Assembly: GCF_025354735.1 (NCBI RefSeq)
Contig: NZ_JANXMI010000143.1
Location: 1 to 42,400, forward strand
DNA: 42,400 nucleotides
Reading direction: 5' to 3'
DNA from: Rugamonas sp.
GTDB lineage: Bacteria > Pseudomonadota > Gammaproteobacteria > Burkholderiales > Burkholderiaceae_D
Positions 7,943 through 16,382 of the stretch are shown here, in pieces. The translations under genes and the position numbers were made by a program. The notes under the pieces were generated by a model that did not search any database, had not been told where the DNA came from, and saw only the letters and a list, made by a program, of their open reading frames with translations. Position 1 is the first letter of the stretch, and each line of letters opens with the position of its first letter.

Positions 7943-8836
7943 GTGAAGTCTTTTCAAGAAAACCGATTCCTGTACACCGCCATCGGCATCTCGCTGCTGG
8001 CGCATGGCGCGCTGCTCGCGGTGCATTTCGTCGCGCCGGACGCCTTTCGCATCGAGCCCAAAGATCCGGGCCTGGAAGTCATTTTGGTCAACGCCAAGCA
8101 CGCGCACGCGCCGCTCAAGGCCGAGGCGCTGGCCCAGGCCAACCTTGACGGCGGCGGCAACGCCGACCTGGGACGGGCCAAGTCGCCGCTGCCGGACATG
8201 CGCAAGCAGGAGACCGGCGACAGCGTCAAGGCCGCGCGCCGCCGCATCGCCGAACTCGAAGCGCAGCAGCAAAACCTGCTGACCCAGGTCAGCAGGCCGA
8301 CGCCGTTCACGGCGCCGCCCGTGACCGAAAAGAGCAAGCCCGATCCGACACCGACCGGCGCCGACCTGCTCGACATCAGCAAGGCCATCGCCCGCTCGGC
8401 CGCCGAGATCAGCGAAACCATCGACGACCAGAACAAGCGGCCCAAGAAGACCTTCATCACGCCGAGCACGCGCGAAGTCGGTTACGCCGACTATTACAAG
8501 ACGATGCAAAAGCGCATCGAGGACATCGGCACGCTCAACTTCCCGCAGGCGAACGGCCGCAAGCTGTACGGCCAGCTGGTGATCTACATCCCGGTCACGC
8601 AGGACGGCTCGATCTATATGCGCGACGGCGGCGCCCACGTCGAGAAAAGCTCGGGCAACCCGGCGCTCGACGCCAAGGCGCTGGAGATCGTGCGCCGCGC
8701 CGCGCCGTTCGGCCGCTTCCCGCCCAAGATGCTGTCGAACGAACGCGAAGACCTGTGGGTCATCATCACCGGTTTCAAATTCACCCGCGAAGAAAAAATG
8801 GAAGCGAGCCTGAGCAACGGCGGCGGAGGCCAGTGA
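7943..8836 (+). CDS. TonB-family protein (solitary, TonB C-terminal domain)
   Basis: This 297-residue inner-membrane protein has a short cytoplasmic N-terminus, one transmembrane helix at about residues 12-30, a periplasmic stalk and a C-terminal TonB-like domain. The helix keeps the TonB-type SxxxH pattern (Ser17, His21 in [12 protein letters not shown]), the residues known to matter for coupling to ExbB/ExbD. The stalk includes a probable coiled coil near residues 93-115 ([13 protein letters not shown]) in place of the usual Pro-rich spacer. The C-terminal part (about 180-285) has [18 protein letters not shown] and [15 protein letters not shown]. The start is GTG. No exbB, exbD or TonB-dependent receptor is nearby, so its job in this operon is unclear. 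The stop shares one base with the aroE start (TGATG). Confidence 0.88.
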   Translation: MKSFQENRFLYTAIGISLLAHGALLAVHFVAPDAFRIEPKDPGLEVILVNAKHAHAPLKAEALAQANLDGGGNADLGRAKSPLPDMRKQETGDSVKAARRRIAELEAQQQNLLTQVSRPTPFTAPPVTEKSKPDPTPTGADLLDISKAIARSAAEISETIDDQNKRPKKTFITPSTREVGYADYYKTMQKRIEDIGTLNFPQANGRKLYGQLVIYIPVTQDGSIYMRDGGAHVEKSSGNPALDAKALEIVRRAAPFGRFPPKMLSNEREDLWVIITGFKFTREEKMEASLSNGGGGQ

Positions 8837-9654
8837 TGGACCGCTACTGCGTCTTCGGCAACCCGGTCGCCCACAGCAAATCGCCGGCCATCCACGCCGC
8901 GTTCGCGCGCCAGACCGGCCAGCGGCTCGATTACGATAAGCGCCTGGCGCCGCTCGACGGCTTCGCCGCCGCCGTCCACGCCTTCATCGCGGAAGGCGGC
9001 AAGGGCGCCAACGTCACCGTGCCGTTCAAGCTCGAAGCGGTGCGCGTGGCGCAGGCGCTGACGATACGGGCCCAGGCCGCCGGCGCCGTCAACACGCTGC
9101 ACTTCACCGACGACGGCATCATCGGCGACAACACCGACGGCGCCGGCCTGGTGGCCGACATCGTCAACAACGCCGGCGTGCCTATCACCGCCAAGCGCGT
9201 GCTGCTGCTGGGCGCCGGCGGCGCCGCGCGCGGCGTCGTGCTGCCCCTGCTCGAACATCGCCCGCGCCAGCTGGTGATCGCCAACCGCACCGTGGCCACG
9301 GCCGCCGCCCTGGTCGAGCGCTTCGCCGCGCTGGGCGGCGCCGGCGTGGTGTCGGCGCTCGACTACGCGGACCTCGCCGGCCCGTTCGACATCGTCATCA
9401 ACGCCACCTCGGCCAGCCTCGATGCCGACCTGCCGCCGGTGCCGGCCTCGGTCTTCGAGTGCGGCACGCTGGCGCTGGACATGATGTACGGCGAGCAGCC
9501 GACGGTGTTCATGCAGTTCGCCGCCGACCATGGCGCGTTGACGCGCGATGGCCTCGGCATGCTGGTCGAGCAGGCCGCCGAAGCGTTCGCGCTGTGGCGC
9601 GGCGTCCACCCCGACACGGCGGCCGTGCTGGCGCAGCTGCGGGCCGGCGCATGA
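8836..9654 (+). CDS. aroE: Shikimate dehydrogenase (NADP+)
   Basis: AroE reduces 3-dehydroshikimate to shikimate with NADPH. The ATG at 8836 gives 272 residues, the usual length, beginning [17 protein letters not shown]; the longer upstream frame lies inside the TonB-like gene and is rejected. Substrate-site motifs are SKSP (15-18), NVTVPFK with catalytic Lys65, Asn86, and DNTDGAGL with catalytic Asp101. The nucleotide loop is GAGGAARG at 126-133, followed by the NADP-recognising ANRT. It shares one base with the upstream stop and its own stop overlaps the mtgA start (ATGA), so it sits in the middle of a tightly coupled operon. Confidence 0.97.
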   Translation: MDRYCVFGNPVAHSKSPAIHAAFARQTGQRLDYDKRLAPLDGFAAAVHAFIAEGGKGANVTVPFKLEAVRVAQALTIRAQAAGAVNTLHFTDDGIIGDNTDGAGLVADIVNNAGVPITAKRVLLLGAGGAARGVVLPLLEHRPRQLVIANRTVATAAALVERFAALGGAGVVSALDYADLAGPFDIVINATSASLDADLPPVPASVFECGTLALDMMYGEQPTVFMQFAADHGALTRDGLGMLVEQAAEAFALWRGVHPDTAAVLAQLRAGA

Positions 9655-10364
9655 GCAGGGCGCGCAAGTCCGGCGGCCGGGCGTGGATCAAGTGGATCTG
9701 CATCGTGCCCATCGCGCTGGTGCTGGCGGTGCAGCTGTATTTTCTGCTGCAGATCTGGTGGTGGGTCGACCACAATCCCGGCACCACCAGTTTCATGCGC
9801 GAGCAGCAGGCCGTGCTGCGCGAAACGAATCCGAACGCGAACATCGAGCAGTTGTGGGTGCCCTACGACCGCATCTCGACCAATCTGAAACGCGCCATCA
9901 TCGCCTCCGAGGATTCCAACTTCAACGAGCATGACGGCGTCGATTGGGATGCGCTGGAAAAGGCCTACGCCAAAAACAGCAAGAAGCACAAGGTGGTCTC
10001 GGGCGGCTCCACCATCACCCAGCAGCTGGCCAAGAATTTGTTCCTGTCAGGCTCGCGCAGCTATCTGCGCAAAGGGCAGGAGCTGGTCATCACCTACATG
10101 CTCGAGACGCTGATGGACAAGGAACGCATCTTCGAAATCTATCTGAACGTGGTCGAATTCGGCAGCGGCATTTATGGCGCCGAAGCGGCGTCGCGCCATT
10201 ACTACAACACCAGCGCGGCCAAGCTGGGCGCGGCGCAGGCGGCCCGGCTGGCGGTGCTGCTGCCCAATCCGCGCTTCTTCGACAAGCATCGCGACTCGCC
10301 CTACCTGGCCAAGCGCAGCGGCGTGATCTTGCGCCGCATGGGTTCCGCCGAACTGCCGGACTAA
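9651..10364 (+). CDS. mtgA: Monofunctional biosynthetic peptidoglycan transglycosylase
   Basis: MtgA polymerises lipid II into glycan strands at the periplasmic face of the inner membrane, without transpeptidase activity. The ATG at 9651 gives 237 residues. A single N-terminal membrane helix (about 14-34) is followed by a GT51 domain with catalytic Glu87 in IIASEDSNF, the [13 protein letters not shown] motif at 120-132, [13 protein letters not shown], and [20 protein letters not shown]. There is no penicillin-binding domain after it. It overlaps aroE by 4 nt, an aroE-mtgA pair seen widely in Burkholderiales. A small membrane protein gene follows after 15 bp. Confidence 0.96.
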   Translation: MSRARKSGGRAWIKWICIVPIALVLAVQLYFLLQIWWWVDHNPGTTSFMREQQAVLRETNPNANIEQLWVPYDRISTNLKRAIIASEDSNFNEHDGVDWDALEKAYAKNSKKHKVVSGGSTITQQLAKNLFLSGSRSYLRKGQELVITYMLETLMDKERIFEIYLNVVEFGSGIYGAEAASRHYYNTSAAKLGAAQAARLAVLLPNPRFFDKHRDSPYLAKRSGVILRRMGSAELPD

Positions 10365-10379
10365 TATAAAGGAAGGCGC

Positions 10380-10829
10380 ATGCGTCGCACAAAATCCACT
10401 AGCCAGCGCGGCATCAACCTGATTCAGGTGGCGATCGCCTCGGCCGCGCTGGCCGCGATCGCGATGGCGGCGCTGTACGGCATGCGTTACGAGCGCAATC
10501 CGCTGATCGACGCCATCGATAAATTGAGCGGCCGCCCGCTGTCGCAGGATATCAAACCGGCGGGCAGGGGACGCGCCGCCGCCATGCCCGGCCCGGCCGT
10601 GAACGCGGCGCCCGTGAACGTGGCGCCTGCCGGCGTGCTGCGCAAGTGCGTCATCGACGGCAGGACGGTGTACTCCGACGTCGACTGCAAGGCTGGCAAT
10701 CCGACCAGCCGCGTGGTCGAAGTCCACCAGACCCACGGTTTCGAAGCGCCCAAAGTCGCGGCGCCCGAGGCGGCCGCCTCGACCCCGCAAAGCCTGCAGG
10801 ACCAGGCCATCGAGAAAGCGACGCGCTGA
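10380..10829 (+). CDS. Small membrane-anchored protein with prepilin-like N-terminus and DUF4124-like segment
   Basis: This is a 149-residue protein of unknown function. The N-terminus is basic, then reads SQRG followed by INLIQVAIASAALAAIAMAA. It looks like a type IV prepilin leader (cleavage after Gly11, hydrophobic helix after it), except that position +5 is Gln16 instead of Glu. A Pro/Ala-rich linker leads to LRKCVIDGRTVYSDVDC (about 87-104), a two-cysteine motif like that in DUF4124 proteins. The tail is Ala-rich. It lies 15 bp after mtgA and is probably the last gene of that operon. It could equally be an ordinary signal-anchored envelope protein; the pilin reading is inference. Confidence 0.75.
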   Translation: MRRTKSTSQRGINLIQVAIASAALAAIAMAALYGMRYERNPLIDAIDKLSGRPLSQDIKPAGRGRAAAMPGPAVNAAPVNVAPAGVLRKCVIDGRTVYSDVDCKAGNPTSRVVEVHQTHGFEAPKVAAPEAAASTPQSLQDQAIEKATR

Positions 10830-10916
10830 CGCGGGCCGCCCGCGATGGACGCCGCCGCGGCGCTGGCGGGCCGGCGACTGTCGGCGCGCGCCGTTCCTTT
10901 GCGGCGGCAGATCAAT

Positions 10917-10988
10917 TAGAATGACGCCGCCGGCCCCCGCGTCGCGCATACTGTCATTCTGCTGTCACCTCGATCAGTTAAACTAGTT
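10917..10988 (+). promoter_or_regulatory. Candidate promoter/operator region for the ABC transporter operon
   Basis: In the 218-bp gap before the permease gene, TAGAAT (10917-10922) is a -10-like box lying between GCGGCG and CGCCGC half-sites. Further down, AACTAGTT (10981-10988) is a perfect 8-bp palindrome flanked by GTTAA on both sides (direct repeat). No clear -35 box was found and no regulator gene is adjacent, so this is only a candidate control region. Confidence 0.3.
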
Positions 10989-11047
10989 CGTTAAGCTCCA
11001 CGTATCCACCATCCGTAACGCCCGCCGTTGCCAGAGAAAGTCCACGA

Positions 11048-12778
11048 ATGATAAAAAAACGGCAGTTTTTCCCGCGCCAGGTGGTCGAAGCCGGCGGCAA
11101 TCGCTGGGACTGGGCCTTGCTGCCCATCGTGCTGGCGCTGTTCGTGCTGCTGGCCTACGGCAGCCAGCAAATGGTGCGGCCCTACCAGGTCGGCGAGACG
11201 CTGCCGCTGTCGCTGGAACCCTATTACCTGCCCTACTATCTGCTGCGCACCACGCTGCGCATGGTCATCGCGCTGGGCGCCTCGGTCGTCTTCAGCTGCG
11301 TGTTCGCGGCGCTGACCACCAAATTCCGCGTCGCCGAAAAAGTGCTGGTGCCGCTGCTCGACATCCTGCAATCGATCCCCATCCTCGGCTTCCTGTCGAT
11401 CACGGTGACGGCCTTCATCGCCCTGTTCCCCGGTAATTTGCTGGGCGTCGAATTCGCCGCCATCTTCGCCATCTTCACCTCGCAGGCGTGGAATATGGCC
11501 TTCAGCGCCTATCAGGGTTTCCGCACCGTGCCGGCCGAATTGTCGGAAGCGGCCAGCGTGTTCCAGCTCTCGGGCTGGCAGCGTTTCTGGCGCCTGGAAC
11601 TGCCGTTCGCCATGCCCGGCCTGTTGTGGAACATGATGATGTCGATGTCCGGCGGCTGGTTCTTCGTGGTGGCCTCGGAAGCGATTTCGGTGTCCGGCCA
11701 AAACATCAAACTGCCCGGCATCGGCTCCTACATCGCGATGGCGATCGAGCAGCAGAACCTGGGCGCGATCGGCTGGGCCATCCTCACCATGTTGATCGGC
11801 ATCCTGATGTACGACCAATTATTCTTCCGCCCCCTGCTGGCCTGGGCCGACAAATTCCGCTACGAGGAAACCGGCAGCGACACGGCGCAGGAGTCGTGGC
11901 TGCTGACGTGGTTGCGCCGCACCGACCGCACGCAGCAACTGGTCGAAATGTTCGGCGGCCTGCTGGAGCGCTCGATCGCCATGTTCCGCCTTCAGCACGA
12001 CGGCACCTCGATCCGCGCGCGGCCGCTGCAATCGTCGCTGGCGCCGCAGCGCATCTGGGACGCCGTCATCGCCGCCGTCGTGTTCTACGCCTTGTGGGAG
12101 CTGGGCCACTTCATCAGCGCCGAAGTGGGCTGGTCGGAAGTGATGCGGGTCTGCGTGCTGGGCCTCTACACCCTGTCGCGCGTGCTGCTGTTGCTGGCGC
12201 TGGCGGCGCTGATCTGGGTCCCGGTCGGGGTCTGGATCGGCATGAATCCGCGCTGGGCCTCGCGCACGCAGGCCGTGGCCCAGTTCCTCGCCGCCTTCCC
12301 GGCCAATTTGATGTTCCCGGTGGCGGTGGTGCTGATCGTGCGCTTCCACCTCAATCCCGACATCTGGCTGTCGCCGCTGATGATCTTGGGGACACAATGG
12401 TATTTGCTGTTCAACGTGATCGCCGGCGCCTCCACCGTGCCGACCGAATTGCGCCACGCGGCGCAGAATTTCGGCCTGACCGGCTGGCTCAAATGGCGGC
12501 GCTACCTGCTGCCGGCGATCTTCCCCAGTTTCGTCACCGGCGCCATCACCGCCACCGGCGGTTCGTGGAACGCGTCCATCGTGGCCGAATACGTCAGCTG
12601 GGGTCCGACCACCTTGCAGGCCCATGGCCTGGGCAGTTACATCGCCGAGATGACGGCCGCCGGCGACTTCCCGCGCATCGCGCTGGGCATCGGCGTGATG
12701 TGCATCTTCGTCATGAGCTTCAACCACTTCGTCTGGCGCCGGCTGTACCGCATGGCCGAGAGCCGGCTGCACTTTTAG
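11048..12778 (+). CDS. ABC transporter permease, double-length (two fused permease domains), NitT/TauT-like
   Basis: This 576-residue integral membrane protein contains two complete permease modules in tandem. Each module has a set of hydrophobic helices and an EAA-type coupling loop: ELSEAASVFQLSGWQRF around residues 163-179 and ELRHAAQNFGLTGWLKW around 465-481. Between the modules is a cytoplasmic stretch (about residues 265-335) rich in charged residues. This matches BPD_transp_1 permeases of the nitrate/sulfonate/bicarbonate class, where two separate chains or a homodimer are more usual. The cognate ATPase begins 17 bp downstream. No periplasmic binding protein is encoded on either side. 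Substrate cannot be told from sequence. The upstream gap is 218 bp, so this gene probably heads a two-gene operon. Confidence 0.9.
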   Translation: MIKKRQFFPRQVVEAGGNRWDWALLPIVLALFVLLAYGSQQMVRPYQVGETLPLSLEPYYLPYYLLRTTLRMVIALGASVVFSCVFAALTTKFRVAEKVLVPLLDILQSIPILGFLSITVTAFIALFPGNLLGVEFAAIFAIFTSQAWNMAFSAYQGFRTVPAELSEAASVFQLSGWQRFWRLELPFAMPGLLWNMMMSMSGGWFFVVASEAISVSGQNIKLPGIGSYIAMAIEQQNLGAIGWAILTMLIGILMYDQLFFRPLLAWADKFRYEETGSDTAQESWLLTWLRRTDRTQQLVEMFGGLLERSIAMFRLQHDGTSIRARPLQSSLAPQRIWDAVIAAVVFYALWELGHFISAEVGWSEVMRVCVLGLYTLSRVLLLLALAALIWVPVGVWIGMNPRWASRTQAVAQFLAAFPANLMFPVAVVLIVRFHLNPDIWLSPLMILGTQWYLLFNVIAGASTVPTELRHAAQNFGLTGWLKWRRYLLPAIFPSFVTGAITATGGSWNASIVAEYVSWGPTTLQAHGLGSYIAEMTAAGDFPRIALGIGVMCIFVMSFNHFVWRRLYRMAESRLHF

Positions 12779-12795
12779 CATAGCGAGAAATTCTT

Positions 12796-14103
12796 ATGAC
12801 TCAAGCAATCGTCGAACTGAAGTCGGTCGGCAAACACTTCAAATCGGCCGACGGCACCGCCCGTTCGGTGCTCGAAGGCGTCGACTTCGCGCTGCATGAA
12901 GGCGAGATCGTCGCGCTGCTGGGCCAATCCGGCTCCGGCAAATCGACCATGTTGCGCATCATGGCCGGCCTGCTGCAAGCCGACAGCGGCCAGGTGCTGT
13001 ATCGCGGCATGCCGCTGTACGGCACCGCGCGCGGCATCCGCATGGTGTTCCAGTCGTTCGCGCTGTTCCCGTGGCTGACGGTGCAAAAGAACGTGGAACT
13101 GGGGCTGGAGGCGCAGGGCATGCCGGCGGCCGAGCGCGCGGTGCGCGCCGAAAAAGTCATCGACCTGATCGGCCTGTCCGGCTTCGAGGGCGCGCTGCCG
13201 CGCGAGCTGTCGGGCGGCATGCGCCAGCGCGTCGGCATCGCGCGCGCGCTGGTGATGGAGCCGGAAGTGCTGCTGATGGACGAGGCGTTTTCCGCGCTCG
13301 ACGTGCTGACCGGCGAACGGCTGCGCGAAGAGATACTCGAGCTGTGGCAGTCGGGCCAGATCCCGACCAAGGCGATTTTGGTGGTGTCGCACAATATCGA
13401 GGAAGCGGTGATGATGGCCGACCGCGTGCTGATCTTCGCCAGCGATCCGGGACGGGTGCGCGCCGAGCTGCCGATTTCGCTGCCGCAGCCGCGCAAGGCC
13501 GCCAGCGCGGACGTGCGGGCGCTGATCGACAAGGTGTATGAGTTGATGACGGCCGGTTCCTCGCGCAAGGGCCTGATCAGCGAGAAGGAAGTCAAGCTGC
13601 AACTGGGCGACCGTCTGCCGCAGGCCGACATCTCGCACATGGAGGGCATACTGGAGCTGCTGGCCGAGGAGCCGTTCTCGGGCCGCGCCGACCTGCCGCA
13701 ACTGGCCGAAGAAACCGAGTTGACCGACGCCGAACTGCTGCAGGTGTTGAACGCGCTGATTTTGCTGGGCTTCGCGTATCTGACCGACGGCGATATTTTG
13801 TTGACGCTGTTGGGCAGCGAGTACGTCGCCGCCAACAACGCCGAGCGCCAGGAGATCTTCGGCAAGCAGCTGCTCGAGCATGTGCCGCTGGTGGCCTACA
13901 TCTGCCACGGCTTGCAGCAGGACCGCTCGGGCGATCTGCCGGAGGACCTGTTCCTCAAGCTGCTGCGCTTCACGCTCAACGAGGAGGAGGCCGAACGCGC
14001 GCTGCGCGTGGCCATCGAGTGGGGCCGCTACGGCGACCTGTTCGAGTACAACTTCAACACCGGCGTGATCCAGCTGCCTAAGGACGACCAGCCGGACGAC
14101 TAA
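12796..14103 (+). CDS. ABC transporter ATP-binding protein with C-terminal AAA-associated, winged-helix-like domain
   Basis: The 435-residue protein has a standard importer ATPase domain at residues 5-250: Walker A GQSGSGKST (43-51), Q-loop Gln86, signature LSGGMRQRVGIARAL (138-152), Walker B VLLMDEAFSALD with Glu163, and switch His199. The family resemblance is to nitrate/taurine NrtD/TauB-type subunits. The last ~170 residues match what is called the AAA-associated C-terminal domain. It reads like a winged helix (LPQLAEETELTDAELLQVL, then GFAYLTDGDILLTLLG), followed by a second helical block ending GRYGDLFEYNFNTGVIQL. That tail is not needed for ATP hydrolysis and may sense or regulate. The gene is 17 bp after its permease and is followed by a strong hairpin terminator. 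Confidence 0.92.
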   Translation: MTQAIVELKSVGKHFKSADGTARSVLEGVDFALHEGEIVALLGQSGSGKSTMLRIMAGLLQADSGQVLYRGMPLYGTARGIRMVFQSFALFPWLTVQKNVELGLEAQGMPAAERAVRAEKVIDLIGLSGFEGALPRELSGGMRQRVGIARALVMEPEVLLMDEAFSALDVLTGERLREEILELWQSGQIPTKAILVVSHNIEEAVMMADRVLIFASDPGRVRAELPISLPQPRKAASADVRALIDKVYELMTAGSSRKGLISEKEVKLQLGDRLPQADISHMEGILELLAEEPFSGRADLPQLAEETELTDAELLQVLNALILLGFAYLTDGDILLTLLGSEYVAANNAERQEIFGKQLLEHVPLVAYICHGLQQDRSGDLPEDLFLKLLRFTLNEEEAERALRVAIEWGRYGDLFEYNFNTGVIQLPKDDQPDD

Positions 14104-14105
14104 AT

Positions 14106-14140
14106 AAAAAAGGGACAGTTTTTAAACTGTCCCTTTTTTT
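14106..14140. terminator. Strong bidirectional intrinsic terminator between the ABC operon and hemL
   Basis: The arms AAAAAAGGGACAGTTT (14106-14121) and AAACTGTCCCTTTTTT (14124-14139) are perfectly complementary over 16 bp around a TT centre, with an A run on one side and a T run on the other. It lies between two convergent genes (stops at 14103 and 14156), so it can end transcription from both. The GGGACAG/CTGTCCC core may be a dispersed repeat. Confidence 0.9.
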
Positions 14141-14153
14141 GCGCTATCGGCGA

Positions 14154-15443
14154 TTATTTCGCCAGCTTCTTGAACACGCGGCGCGCCGCGGCGATGGTCT
14201 CGTCGATGACGGCGTCGCTGTGCTGCGCAGAGACGAAGCCGGCCTCGAAGGCGGCCGGCGCGAAGTACACGCCTTCGTCGAGCATGGCGTGGAAGAACAC
14301 ATTGAAGCGGGCGCGGTCGCCGGCCATCATTTCGGCGTAGTTGTCGGGTGGCGTGGCGCTGAAGTACAGGCCGAACATGCCGCCCACCGAGTCGGCGCAG
14401 AAGGCGATGCCGGCCTCCCGCGCGGCCGCCGTCAAGCCTTGCGCCAGCCGCGCGGCCGTCGCGCTTAGCCGGTCGTAGAAGCCGTCTTCCTGGATCAGCT
14501 TCAAGGTCGTCATGCCGGCCGCCACCGCCACCGGATTGCCCGACAGCGTGCCGGCCTGGTAGACCGCGCCCAGCGGCGCCATATTGCCCATCAAGGCCGC
14601 GCTGCCGCCGAAGGCCGCCACCGGCAGGCCGCCGCCTATCACCTTGCCCAGCGCCGTCAGATCGGGCTTGATGCCGTACAGCGCCTGCGCGCCGCCCAGC
14701 GCCACGCGGAAGCCGCACATCACTTCATCGAAGATCAGCACCGCGCCATGCTCGGTGCACAGCGCGCGCATGGCTTGCAGGAACGCGGGCGTGGCCTTGA
14801 TGAGGTTCATATTGCCGGCCACCGGCTCGACGATCACGCACGCGATCTCGTCGCCGAAGGAGGCGAAGGCCCGCTCCAGCTGTTCGACGTCGTTGTAGTC
14901 GAGGACCAGGGTGTGCTTGACGAAGTCCTCCGGCACGCCGGCCGACGTCGGGTTGCCGAAGGTGAGCAGGCCGCTGCCGGCTTTGACCAGCAGCGAGTCG
15001 GCGTGGCCGTGGTAGCAGCCTTCGAACTTGACGATCTTGTCGCGCCCCGTGGCGCCGCGTGCCAGGCGCAGCGCGCTCATGGTGGCCTCGGTGCCCGACG
15101 ACACCAGGCGCACCTGTTCGATCGACGGCACCAGCTTGCAGATTTCCTCGGCCATCTCGACCTCGCCTTCGGTCGGCGCGCCGAACGACAGGCCGCGTGT
15201 GGCCGCGTCCTGCACCGCCTTGACCACCTGCGGGTGGGCGTGGCCGACGATGGCCGGACCCCAGGAACCGATGTAGTCGATATAGCGCTTGTCGTCGGCG
15301 TCCCAGAAATACGGGCCCTCGGCGCGCGTGATGAAGCGCGGCGTGCCGCCGACCGAGCGGAAGGCGCGCACCGGCGAGTTGACGCCGCCGGGCGTGGTTT
15401 TCTGGGCGCGGGCGAACAGCGTATCGTTTTTCGAGATGGTCAT
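14154..15443 (-). CDS. hemL: Glutamate-1-semialdehyde 2,1-aminomutase
   Basis: HemL converts glutamate-1-semialdehyde to 5-aminolevulinate, the C5-pathway entry to heme. The ATG complementary to 15441-15443 ([24 protein letters not shown]) gives 429 residues, the expected length; the longer frame upstream only runs through the thiD-like gene on another frame. It is a PLP class III aminotransferase fold: [16 protein letters not shown] (115-130), GCYHGHAD, the cofactor Asp in FDEVMCGFR (238-246), and the Schiff-base Lys267 in [12 protein letters not shown]. It follows the thiD-like gene by 40 bp on the same strand and is closed by the terminator at 14106-14140. Confidence 0.97.
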   Translation of the reverse strand: MTISKNDTLFARAQKTTPGGVNSPVRAFRSVGGTPRFITRAEGPYFWDADDKRYIDYIGSWGPAIVGHAHPQVVKAVQDAATRGLSFGAPTEGEVEMAEEICKLVPSIEQVRLVSSGTEATMSALRLARGATGRDKIVKFEGCYHGHADSLLVKAGSGLLTFGNPTSAGVPEDFVKHTLVLDYNDVEQLERAFASFGDEIACVIVEPVAGNMNLIKATPAFLQAMRALCTEHGAVLIFDEVMCGFRVALGGAQALYGIKPDLTALGKVIGGGLPVAAFGGSAALMGNMAPLGAVYQAGTLSGNPVAVAAGMTTLKLIQEDGFYDRLSATAARLAQGLTAAAREAGIAFCADSVGGMFGLYFSATPPDNYAEMMAGDRARFNVFFHAMLDEGVYFAPAAFEAGFVSAQHSDAVIDETIAAARRVFKKLAK

Positions 15444-15483
15444 GTCGGTGTCTTCGCTAAAGGAGTGGGAGCGCGGCCGCCGC

Positions 15484-16326
15484 TTACGACAGCGCGGGGG
15501 TCCGCAGTTGGAAAAATCGGTTCGGCACCAGCTTGCCCATGCCGTAGCGCTGCGCGTGCGCCAGCGCGCCGACGGTGTAGGCCTGCGCGGCCAGCACCGC
15601 GTCCGGCACCTCGGCGCCGCGCGCCATGTGGGCCGTGATCGCGGCCGACAGCGTGCCGCCGGCGCCGATGAAGGGGCCGGGCAGGTGCTGCCACAGTTCA
15701 TGGCTGACCATGCCCTCGGCGCCGAACAGGGTGTTGGCCAGCACCGAGTCGCCGTGGCCGGCGCCGGCCGCGGTGCCGGTCACCAGCACGAATTCGCAGC
15801 CCAGCGCGAGCAGGTGCTCGACGTCGGACTCCATCGTCTCGTCGGCCGATTCGCGCCAGGTCTCGGCCAGCCGGCCCAGCTCCACCAGCGACAGCATCAG
15901 CAGCGTGGCCTGCGGCACCAGCAGCTGGCGCATGGCCGTCAGCAGTTCCTCCTCGTCGTGGTCGCCGTCGTCGCCGCGTTCGGGCAGGCGCGACGAAAAC
16001 GGGTCGAGGATCAGCGGCGCGTCCGGATAGTCGGACAGGATTTCGGCGATGGCGGTGACGTGTTCGACATGATCGAGGGCGCCGACCTTGAAGGCCGAGA
16101 CGGCGGCGTCTTCGAGCACCACGCGGGCCTGGTCGGAGACCCAGTCGGGATCGACGTCCTGGCTGTCCTCGATGCGGGCGCTGTCGCCGATCAGCAACGC
16201 GGTGGTGACCGACAGGCCGTTGCAGGACAGCGCGGAGAAGACGGCCAGGTCGGCCTGGACGCCGATGGCGCCGACCGGATCGGAGACGCCGAACGTCAAT
16301 ATGAGAGGAGAAGTTTGGTTTTGCAC
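15484..16326 (-). CDS. ThiD-family (hydroxymethylpyrimidine kinase-like) protein with altered active site
   Basis: The 280-residue frame has the ribokinase-like layout of ThiD: a first loop [14 protein letters not shown] (13-26), [15 protein letters not shown], a central LILDP (106-110), and the anion-hole region [10 protein letters not shown] (221-230). Canonical ThiD phosphorylates HMP and HMP-P for thiamine synthesis. Here several key positions differ: the first loop is normally G-x-DPSGGAG, the HMP-contacting Glu after ITAL is replaced by Gly47, the TPN-x-x-E block is LMLSLVELG, and the catalytic GTGC is GAGG, so the cysteine is missing. An acidic insert ([11 protein letters not shown], 117-127) is also unusual. 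Start is GTG at 16324-16326. It is probably cotranscribed with hemL. It may have a different substrate or be a non-catalytic relative; annotation as a true ThiD is unsafe. Confidence 0.85.
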   Translation of the reverse strand: MQNQTSPLILTFGVSDPVGAIGVQADLAVFSALSCNGLSVTTALLIGDSARIEDSQDVDPDWVSDQARVVLEDAAVSAFKVGALDHVEHVTAIAEILSDYPDAPLILDPFSSRLPERGDDGDHDEEELLTAMRQLLVPQATLLMLSLVELGRLAETWRESADETMESDVEHLLALGCEFVLVTGTAAGAGHGDSVLANTLFGAEGMVSHELWQHLPGPFIGAGGTLSAAITAHMARGAEVPDAVLAAQAYTVGALAHAQRYGMGKLVPNRFFQLRTPALS

Positions 16327-16361
16327 GTCGGGTAGATTAAGATACCTAATTCAGCATTTTA
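16321..16361. promoter_or_regulatory. Compact divergent promoter region between the thiD-like gene and rubredoxin
   Basis: On the minus strand TAAAAT (16356-16361) lies 29 bp before the thiD-like GTG. On the plus strand TTGCAC (16321-16326) and TACCTA (16343-16348) are 16 bp apart and could serve rubredoxin; this -35 overlaps the start codon of the divergent gene. The two transcripts would therefore compete for one short stretch. Confidence 0.45.
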
Positions 16362-16369
16362 CTTGATTG

Positions 16370-16374
16370 AAGGG
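16370..16374 (+). promoter_or_regulatory. Ribosome-binding site that decides the rubredoxin start
   Basis: AAGGG at 16370-16374 lies 8 nt before the GTG at 16383, the usual distance, but overlaps the alternative GTG at 16374 itself. The downstream GTG is therefore the better start. Confidence 0.6.
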
Positions 16375-16382
16375 TGGCAGAC

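Noticed and set aside
11488..12783. Plus-strand open frame of 431 codons overlapping the permease in another frame
   Set aside because: Extremely Arg-rich with no hydrophobic helices, whereas the permease frame shows regular membrane helices and EAA loops.
15484..16326. Treating the thiD-like gene as a decaying pseudogene
   Set aside because: The frame is intact over the full family length, with normal codon use, a GTG start and a plausible promoter; altered residues cluster at the active site, which suggests divergence rather than decay.
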